NCBI GenBank assembly: GCA_963855995.1
Contig: OY979724.1
Span: 12,694,032 to 12,758,031 of the forward strand
Length of the DNA: 64,000 bases
Reading direction: 5' to 3'
DNA from: Muricea muricata
Lineage: Eukaryota > Cnidaria > Anthozoa > Malacalcyonacea > Plexauridae
This document shows, in pieces, positions 12,500-22,500 of this stretch; position 1 is the stretch's first letter, and each line of letters opens with the position of its first letter. A model generated the notes under the pieces. It did no database searches and had not been told where the DNA came from. It saw only the letters and a program-made list of their open reading frames with translations. Position numbers and translations under genes: made by a program.

Positions 12500-12775
12500 T
12501 TAATTATTATCTTCAATTATAAAATTCATTAATAATGCATGAAGTCCGTAACTCGGAAAGAGATTTCGCCCTGATTTACGTAAACTTCGAGTTTGATTTT
12601 CTAACCAAATATCATTCATTTCATCGCTCAGCGCATCACTCGCCTCGCCTTCAAAAGACACCAGTTCTTGTCTTGTGTTAGTTGTGTGCGTTTGTGTGGA
12701 ATATTTGTTAGATATATTACGTGTTGCAACAGAATTATTTCTGGTTAATAGCATAGATTCATCAGCTGAATCCAA
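12500..12775 (-). other. Possible upstream exon of copy A (Ser/Thr- and Glu-rich frame)
   Basis: An open frame of about 90 codons (includes ARNNS-type Ser/Thr-rich sequence and SFEGEASDALSDEM) lies just upstream of copy A. A good acceptor (ggattcag) precedes it, but I find no donor that joins it in frame to the copy A start. It may be an untranslated exon, a remnant of an N-terminal exon as in copy B, or chance. Confidence 0.25.
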
Positions 12776-12819
12776 ACAAGCAATTGAGTATTAAGAATAT
12801 TATCATTACATGGAGCTCG

Positions 12820-13118
12820 ATGGTTTGAAAATGCATTAGAATTACAATATAAGTCCTCTATGTTTTTGTTCTAGTTTATGCAGAAATAAGGTCCTTCGTC
12901 GTCACGTGCGTATTGTATTTTTACCAAACTAACCAATAACAACGTTTTAGAAAAGTTAGCCATCTGCGACTTGAACGATAGTGTAATTTAAGAATTGCTG
13001 TTGGTGGATTTGGCAAAAACACAACACACACGTGACGATGAAGAACCATATTTTTGCATAAACGTTGACCAACATAAATAATGAGTTATATTGTTATTCT
13101 AATGAATTTTCAAACCAT
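12820..13118. mobile_element. Fold-back element, about 300 bp
   Basis: The ends ATGGTTTGAAAATGCATTAG and the inverted CTAATGAATTTTCAAACCAT pair. Inner blocks pair TTTATGCAGAAATAAGG with a TTTTTGCATAAA block, and GTCACGTGCG with CACGTGAC. Non-coding. Confidence 0.7.
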
Positions 13119-13134
13119 CTACGATCTTTCCTCG

Positions 13135-13268
13135 TTTTCATATATCGTAATTCATGGGCGATGTCCTTTTGGTTTTTGCGATGGATAAAATCTTTTGTGT
13201 TTCTGAAATCATTTTCTCCTTCAGTGATCTCCCTCAATAGATCGGCGATGAATAACGATGTATGAAAA
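13135..13268. mobile_element. MITE family 4, copy 1
   Basis: Palindromic: TTTTCATATATCGTAATTCA at the left is mirrored by AATAACGATGTATGAAAA at the right. The interior (AAAATCTTTTGTGTTTCTGA) matches the inverted copy at 47015-47163. Confidence 0.7.
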
Positions 13269-13298
13269 CCTAAGCCGAAAATTCGATGTCGAATTCGG

Positions 13299-14488
13299 AA
13301 TGGACCTTTAAACTTTTAGACGATATTTTCAAAAAATTCGAAACAGGCAAAAATATTACTACATCTTGAAAGAGTATCCTAAACTTACTAAAATTGCAAA
13401 GTTTGGTTGTGAAATGTTCTAAAATATGGAAAATATAGCCTTGCGAATTTGGCAAATTTTGTACACATTTTGTATTACGGGTGGAAAATAATACCCAGTT
13501 GATACCCTTGGGTTTCATTTCTCACGGGTAACAAAAAATACAGGAAATTTGCCAACTTCGCAACAACAAGGCTATATTTTCTATACGACTATACAGGGTG
13601 TATAAAAAAAGTAGACAAATATGAAAACACTCTCTGTTTCGCAAATCGCCTCAATGTACGATGTTTTGTAATTTGTATTAAAATAGATTGTTTTGGTACT
13701 TTTAATCTAGAATAAACCGGGAAAATGAGAAATTTAAAACTTCAATACCCGGGTGGTTCTGTCTTTTACGGCAATTCAAATATGCCTTGCGCTCAAAACT
13801 TAAATGCTTAAAAGTAATTTTGACTTGGTAGATGGAAAATTTGTCGGACGTTGTATTGCTGTACAAAATTTCAGAAAATTTGCTCGAGTCTAAGCCGTTC
13901 AAAACGTCGCGCGAACTTCCATATTTTTAGCAAAATTAGCTTTTTGCATGTTTAATTTATGTTTTTTGCATACAACTTCCAAGGGACATTTAATTAAAAT
14001 TGGAACATTTCTTCAGAAAAACGATTCTTATTCAGAAAAATATACGTTCGTACGACGTTTTGAATGGCTTAAACCCAATCAAATTTCTTGAAATTTTGAA
14101 CAGCAATAAAACACCTAACATATTTTCTACCTACCAACTCAAAATTACTTTTAAGCCTTTAAATGTCGTGCGCAAGCCATTTTTAATGTGTTTCAAAATA
14201 CGCACACCCCTAGGTTTGAAACATTTAAATTTCAGAATATTTCATTTATTCTACACCGTAAATACCCAAACAATGTATATCAATAAAAAACTTCATACTT
14301 CAAGCCGCTTCGCGAGGTTGAGAGCCGTTTCAAAATTGTCTACTTTTTTTATACACCCTGCAGTTTACAACATTTTACAACCAAACTTTGCAATTTTACT
14401 ATGTTTAGGATGCTCTTTCAAGCTGTGGTAATATTTTTTTCCTATTTCGATCTTTTTTAAATTTCGTCTAAAAGGTTACAGGTCCATT
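13299..14488. mobile_element. Diverged MITE family 1 copy split by another element
   Basis: The outer ends AATGGACCTTTAAACTTTTA and the inverted GTCTAAAAGGTTACAGGTCC, with the inner AAATATAGCC and TTTACAACCAAACTTTGC blocks, belong to family 1. The middle is occupied by a second element (13594-14360). Confidence 0.65.
13594..14360. mobile_element. Nested element with 24-bp inverted ends
   Basis: It begins CAGGGTGTATAAAAAAAGTA and ends with the complement TACTTTTTTTATACACCCTG. The interior is itself an imperfect palindrome (TAAGCCGTTCAAAACGTCGC versus ACGACGTTTTGAATGGCTTA). A related fragment is at 22960-23110. Open frames inside are remnants or arm effects with no transposase motif. Confidence 0.7.
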
Positions 14489-16096
14489 TGGTCCATCCAT
14501 TATCATAAGTATAATTTATCGAGCGTAAATTAATGGCAGGACGCCCGCCCCGCTTGCAATTAGTAATTATCATCTTGAATAGATATTTTATTTGGCACAA
14601 TTATTTAAAAAGCATTTCTCGTCGTTTGAACGATATATTTTATAAAACAATACTTGTGTGTACTTATTTGAAGCGTGAAGGCGGAAGTAGTTTGATCTGA
14701 TACTGATTCTATAATAGCGGTAGACCTGACTGGAAAATTTGCAGTGCGGAGATTTGCAGAGATTTCGAAAATTTACAATAAGATATATAGGGAACATCAA
14801 AACTGAGCAACCAAGATCTTGGTTGCACAATACAAACTTCCAGACTGGGCAGTAGATGACGTAACCTAAGCAGTTGAGCTAAAATACTAGAAATATCGTT
14901 TAAAAGTGCATCAAATAATACTGAAAGAGTTCCATTTAGCTTAGCCTTTCTATGTTAGTCCAATATTAAGGACTTACCTTTCAGAAGAACTGCGTTGGGC
15001 TTAACGAAACGTGTAGACAGTATTGTGCTGACTTAACCGTGTCGGGTTATTTCTGTGTAGCAAGTCATGTGAGCAAACAAAATTAAAAATGCATTTTAAT
15101 ATTCATTTAAATATTCATGTATAATTACGTTTTTTGTGATGATCAATAGATGTTCAACCGTGCCATGTGTAAGCAGAACCAATAGTTTAGTTGATATTAA
15201 TTCTAAACAATTGTATATTATCCCTGTTATATTCGGAGTTTCATATACATATATAGGTTAAGGCAAACGACATTATCAGTTAAATTATTATGCATGAGGT
15301 CTGGGGATTACACATTTGACCTCTTTTAACTTCTTGCGCTTATTCGAACATTAACTAGTATTTTCAAAATCTGGTTGCATCTTTAACAATTTTTAAGTCT
15401 GGTTTCCATTTGTTCGTAACTGTTGTGGCAAAGTCATTTTCAGTGATGTTATATAACGTAGCTCTTTCCGCGAGCTGTGTTCAAATTAGACAATATGACC
15501 TAGTTGATTTGAAAACACGGAAAAGTACTGGCACTAGTTGTCAAATAGAAATCCATTTCTCGAGCCAAACTCATTAAGTATAATTTACTTCGGTTCCAAA
15601 TTTCTGGTGGACTTATAATTTTCTTTGCTGAACATGATTACAAAGTTTCAACAAGTTTCATAAAGGAGAATAAAAGATATAAGTGATTATAAACAGCAAA
15701 ATGGATTTGTATTCGGTAGCTAGTTCCAGGCCTTTTACTCACGGTCAGATCAGCTGGACTAAGTGTAGATCCGTGTACACATCTCTGTATATCACATCGG
15801 TCATTCGCTGACTGATATATATGTATTCACCACAGCCACCAATGTGGCGGGCAGTTCACATATTTGAGTCTGAATTAATGTCTCCAGAATCAAACAAAGT
15901 ATGAAAAAGCCGTAACTTTGTTAGTTGTTTCCAAAACACTTTCAAATTGCCATTACGCTTTAAGCGTAGGTTTGTCGGTTCACACTTGATATACATCGAT
16001 CACAGCTACCACTAACTGAATGGGAACCAGACATGACTATAGTCTGTATATAATAACTAATATCATGAATTAAATGAGTATGGAATAAGCAAAACT
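14489..16096. other. No recognised gene
   Basis: AT-rich intergenic DNA between copies A and B of the ART family. I found no exon or element that I can defend. Confidence 0.4.
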
Positions 16097-16497
16097 ATCA
16101 TTATTAGTAGAATCATACCAGTATATTCTCATAAAACACAAAACAATAGACACTCCCTATTGTTTTGTGTTTTATGAAAATACTCTATGGCAACCGAAAC
16201 TTTCATACCAGTATACTATTGCAAATTAATGCTGTAATTTTATTGGCTACTCTACTCGCTATCTATTACTCAATGGATAGCGAGTACCGAAAGAATAATT
16301 TGCGTTGAGATTTTTTTATAAGAAATTGCTTAAAAATCAATTTTCATGTTAAATATGTCATGTTGGATCTCCGATTCTACTAAAACAATTAGATTACTAG
16401 CTCTCGATTTCTGTAAAACGATAGCCGATTCCGGCTTCGCCCACATCAACTATCACTTCATAGAAATCTCAAGGTCGCAATCTAATTGTTATTTAGT
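16097..16497. mobile_element. MITE family 2, copy with internal hairpins
   Basis: It contains a near-perfect hairpin (CATAAAACACAAAACAATAG with its complement, 16131-16180), the shared landmarks TATACTATTGCAAATTAATG and GCTACTCTACTCGCTATCTA, and a second inverted block opening ACAATTAGATTAC and closing AATCTAATTGT. The same parts in reverse order are at 30674-30966. Confidence 0.75.
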
Positions 16498-16540
16498 TAT
16501 ATGAACAAACTTGCTATATCCAATTGTAAATAACACTTTG

Positions 16541-19500
16541 TCACTCCAATTCTTTGTCTTTGAATATCTTCTCTGTCTCTCTGAACTTCATCTCGTGAGT
16601 CTCCAACACACTCGCGCGAATAAACATAACTGAACGAACGATGACATTCCGGGCAGATTCCACACGCAGAATAACTTCTTTGTCATCTTCTAAAACGGGC
16701 ACGTTCATTTCGGAGAGATAACCACTCTCATAGTCAGACTCTTCACCAAAGTTAAAAGTCACGCGGTATTCTGGTGATGGAGTCTCGCCGTCCATTCCTT
16801 GGTAGCTGAAAAACCCCCGAGATAACTATTAGAGACTCGTGAGAAATTAACAGTGGGGTGGACGGGGCTGGAAACATGGGGAGGGTATGACTCCGAAAAT
16901 GGAGAAATGTACTGCTTGAAGGGAGGGGGGGGGGTTGAAATTTACGCTTGAGCTCATATAGTTGTTGGTACATATTTGGTCCAACCCTCCATTGTTTTGG
17001 TCTTTAAAAACTGATGCCCCTCCCCATGTTTCCACCCTCTCTGTCCCATTGTAAATTTCTGACAAATCCCTACTACCTTTTAATGCATAACCGGATTGCT
17101 ATTTAAAATCAAGCATTGAGTAAAAGCATTTTCGTCGACTATTGTTTGTCACCTTCATACTTTCAAGGTCAATATTTTCAAGGCTTATCCCATAGAGATT
17201 ATACACCAGAGGGGATATCGGGGGTAAAATTTGGGAGCGCGGCGATTGGGGGGCAAATTGAAGTCCCGGATGTTCACTCATTCACGATGTCCCAGGCAAA
17301 AAAGTCATTTTAGACGAGTTTTTCTGCTTTTTGAAATGTTTTTCCACGTAAAAATATTGAATATATCATTTCAGATTGTCTAAAATAATAAAAACAATTG
17401 AAAAAGTACTATTTTGCCCACAAAACCGGCAAAACGACCTCAACAACGATGAGGAAAAAAATCATAGAAATAATAGATATAGAATGCGTGCTTGGTAACC
17501 TAGCCGGTACCCAAATTGAAAAAAAAATTGCCCTTATAAATCCGCCATGTTGGATTTGTCCGAGGAGCGGTCTATGCGAATTACAGCGGGGCGAGTTTAA
17601 TTTGCCCTTATAAATCGGCCATTTTGAATTTTAATGTGGCGTCATTTGTTTACCTGAAAATAGATAGGAGCGCGCATTCTATATCTTTTATTTCTATGAA
17701 AAAAATTCATACAAATTTCTGCTGTTGCTAAGGTGGTTGCTAAGGGAGCATTAGCTCAGCCAATCAGCGCCTGGCCCTGCATCCGGGACTTGAATTTGCC
17801 CCCCAAAAAACGCGTTCCCTTTTGTTATCAGTGAAAAAGATTACGATGCCTCCTCTAGTGTTATTTATAATCTCTATGGCTTATCCCACTTGTGACGTCA
17901 TGTAATGAGTAAGAATTTATCCAAGATGGCGTTACATTACATGGGAAATTGTAAAGACCTTCACTGATAATTTTTAAAGACCTATCAAACGGATCATCTG
18001 CTTAGTTTTTATCGTGAAATCTGAAACACTGTCGCGAGATAAAAATTCTTATTTTCTGTCATTAGAACCTAAAGTACCTTAAGACAGTGGGATCATAGGC
18101 TTTGTAGCTTTCAGGGCGACAGTACGTTTTGATCAGGACACACCATTGCTCATTTTCGGACGTTATTCTTTCTGAATAAGCTGTGTGCGCAGAGTACATG
18201 AGGCTTGGTGAAACAAAGATAGCCGCTGCCCAGTTTTCGACACCATAAAAATTTTCCCCAAGTCTAAAATGACCAGGTGGTGGTGAGATGCCCGCAGAAC
18301 CAGCGGGCAGAAGACCTTGTGCTAGGATTGACCCCACATTGGCAAGCTTTGTTCCATGCCATGTCAACTTCCATGTTTTCAGGATTGTGTTTAATTCTGA
18401 TCTCGTTCTCTCGTCAAATCTACTTGGATGGCGAATCAACTCCTTCGCGATGATGTCACCTTTGAACTTAACCGGTCGCATTTCTGAGACGAGTTTCGCT
18501 TGCGTCAATTTGGCTTTCTCACGAAAAATGAAATCTGACGAAGATTCTTGAATCAAATTTATGACCTCTGTTGAATTACTTTCTTGTAATGCTGTTGCTC
18601 CCCATTTATTCTTAATGTCAGCTCGTGCGCCATACTCTAGCAACAACCGAACAACATTAAGATGACCATAGTATGCAGCGACATGAAGAGCTGTGCTACC
18701 ATCTTTTTGAATCTTATTTACATCGGCGCCTTCTCGCAACAACATTCTCACCATACCGTAAAAACCAGACTTGCAGGCCAGGTATAGCAATGTGCGACCG
18801 TGTTCGTCTGTAGTCGTGAGCAGGGAATTATCTCTTCTGATAAGCACTTTCAGCTCATGTGTATTACCATATGCTGCTATGGTGAAATGATCACGATTTA
18901 TGATGCTAAACAGATCATTCTGTTCACGGTGATATCTTGCGGGCTCTGTGGAGGTTAGCATGTGCTTTGAAAGAGAAACAAGAGCTCGGTCTTGATCGTG
19001 AAGACCTGGATTGTTAATCTTCTCTTTGAAAGCTTGTTTTGCGGCGTCGCGGGTGGAATCAGAAGGAAGACTCAAGGTTGCCCAAGGGTTTATGGGAAGA
19101 CTAATGGTCACCTGCATGCCACCAGCGGCTGTGTATGATATATTTTGAAAACGATCCGCTTCTGAAATTGGTTTCAACAATGCACCCGCCAGTGATTTGC
19201 AATCAAGAGTAGATGGCGATACTATCGGTAATGACGGTAATTCAAGATCCTAAAAATATGGTGGTAATTTTATATATGAAAAACAATATTGTGGTGAATA
19301 AAATGTATGAAGTATGCCCGTAAGGAGAACTGCTGTTGAACTTGGTTTCTTTGGAATTGATTCTACTACTTCTTCATCGCAACTGGAAGAAATTACTAGC
19401 TTGCAAAGATGGTGATCTGGTTTTACCGGTGGTGGACTTCCTAAATACACTTGGTCTCCGTGATCTATATTTAATACAATTCTCAAGTTTGTTTTCAAAA

Positions 19501-22500
19501 TATTCTAAAATGTGGAGAACATAGTCCTGTAAAGTTTGCGAGTTTTTGTATACTCTTGTATTACGCACAGTAATACACTATGTGGAAATGTGGTGACGCT
19601 TTTTCCCGCGTAATACAAAAGTATACAAAATTCACAAACTTTACATTACTATATTTTCCACATTTTACAATATTTTAAAACAAAACTTGATAATTACACT
19701 ACATTTAGGACGCTCTTTCCAACTGTGCTAAAATTGTTTTCAAATTTAAAAGTTTGTCTAATTGGGGAATGGTCCATTCTCATACCAATATTTTAACGTT
19801 CGGATTATATACGTATATTATATATTGTGCAAAATACCTCAAAAACTGCGTCTCCTGGTGGTGGTGAAGATGTTGGATCGGGTAGCACTAGTGGTGACGG
19901 CGAAGATAATGTTAATCCGCGTGGTTTTACCGGTGGTGTCCCGGTTGATACTCGTGAACTTGGTGTAGGTGATGGTGATCTAACAACCTAAAAATATGAT
20001 TGTCATTATATATAAAATGTACAAGTGTGCTGTAGACTTAAGGATTCGACATTCTAGCATACTTGATGATAAAGAACGGGAAAATGTATTGAAGCTTTAG
20101 AAATTCAGAAACGCTCGGGACAATTGATCAATGGGTGTATTGGTAAAACAATTGATATTTAAAACATTTTAGTTTATTTTAGAGTATTCCATCTTTCACG
20201 GAAAATGTTCTTATGCCATTGTACGAATAAAAACATTCATTATTTGTTTATATCATCCAAAATAGACGGTTGCTTTTCAAGAACAGTTTAGTAACAGTTT
20301 GTTAAGTGTTTTGATTGGATGGGATTTATTGAAAAAATAAAGAGTGCAATAGAACAATGTATGAGCTCTCTAAATTGACCATTTCCCTATTAGAAAAACT
20401 TTTGAATTTGGAAAATCAATTAACACAACGAGCATCCTAAAATTCATACAATTCTCAAGTTTGGTTTCCAAGTATTGTAAAATGTTATGGAAAATATGGC
20501 CCTGTAAAGTTTGCGAATTTTGTATACTTTTGTATCACGCACAGGTAAGCGTTACCACTATGTGGAAATGTGCATGGTAACGCTTTTTCCTGCGTAATAC
20601 AAAAATATACAAAATTGGCAAACTTTACATTACTATATTTTCGACATTTTTCAATATTATACAACCAAACTTTAGGCGTTTAGGACGCTCCTTCCAACTG
20701 TGCTAAAATCCTCAAATTTACTTGGATGGCAAATCATCTCCTTCGCGATAATGTCACCCGATGATGAACTTAACCGGTCGCATTTTTGAGACGCGTTTCT
20801 CTTTCGTCCATTTGGCTTTCTCGCGGAAAATTAAATCTGACAAAGCATTTTAAATCAAATTTTTTATCTCGGTTGAATTACTTTCCTGTAATGCTGTTTT
20901 GTTTAACCCATTTTTTATGTCAGTTCGCGCACCATAGTCGAGCAACAACCGGATAACAGAACGATGATCATAGAATGCAGCGACATGGAGAGGTGTGTTT
21001 TTATCTCTTTGGATCTTATTTACGTCTGCGCCTTCTCGCAACAACGTTTCCACCATATCGTCAAAACCAGATTTACAAGCGAAGTATAGCAATGTGCGAC
21101 CGTGTTCGTCTGAAGCAGCAAGCAAGGAATTATCTTTTTTAATAAGCACTTTCAGCTCATCGGTATTACCATATGCTGCTATGGTGAAGTGATCACGATT
21201 TTTTATGGTAAACAGATTATTCTTGTGACGTTGATATCTTGCGGGATCTGTCGAGGCTAGCATGTGATTGGCAAGAGAAGTAAGGGCTCGACTTTGACGT
21301 CCTGATTCTTTAATCTTCTTTCGGAAAGCTTGTTTCACATCGTAACGAGAATATTTATCGGGGGATAGGCCCAAGATTTTGCAAGGGTTTATGGGGAAAC
21401 TGATATATACATTCGTTCCATCGCCAGCTATGTACGTTATGGTTGTAGAACGATCTGCTGTTGAAATGGGTTTCAGTGGTGGTGGTGGTGATGGTGGTAG
21501 TGGTGTTGGTGGTAGTAATGGTGGTCGTAGTGATGATTTATCCTTCTAAAAGCATAACACTAATTATTATTTTTTACTCGTTTATCTATGCTAATATCCA
21601 TACAACATTATTCTAGAACCTTGGTAATGGAATAAATTATTTGCTTCTATAAACCTCTTGCCAAACTGACAGTGATGGATTCCGCTTAAGTGAAATAGAC
21701 TGTATGTATTTGTGATCATGTCTGGGCTTCCTCAAATATTTACCACTACAGCAAAGTATTAGTGTTGCAATAATTGATGTAGATAAGGTTGATAGCTTTT
21801 AGGCGTATAATATCTAAGATAATTTCTACTGAAATTGTTTACTCACTATGGTGGATGATTTTTGTGAAGACAAACTGCTGTTGAACTTAGTGTTGCCTAT
21901 TGATCCATACCTATATTCATTCAATTTTTTTTTAAATCGTGATAAGAAAGTATTCTCGAAATATCAATTCATTTGCTCCTACGCACCTCTCACGAGGCTA
22001 ACAGTGGAGGATTTTCCTGGAATGAAACAGGCTGTAATGTTTGAGGTGTTTGTCATGTCTGGGTTTCCTCAAGCATTTCACCACTACAACCTGTTGCTTC
22101 ATCAGGTGGTAGGCGAATTGGTAGGACAATTGTTGCATATGGTAGATAGTTAACAATTAGTCGCCGAAGGCGAGGTGATTACAAGCCTATATTCACTGCA
22201 TGTTGATCAACGTAATTACCAATAACAAAAATATCTAAAGTAATTTCTACTGAAAATGTTTACTCACTTCCGTGCTTAGTTTGGAACAAACTAAGGGACG
22301 ATCTGCTCTAGGAAGACCTGTTGTTGAACTTGGTGTTGCCGCGCTCGATGATCGTAATTTGTGTGAAGGACCAGTTGTTGGATTTGATGTCGTCACACCT
22401 GATGGCAATTTGTGTGAAGGACTAGCTGTTGGATTTGGTGTCGTTGTACCTGATGGCAATTTGTGTGAAGGACCAGTTGTTGGATTTGTTGTCGTCACTC

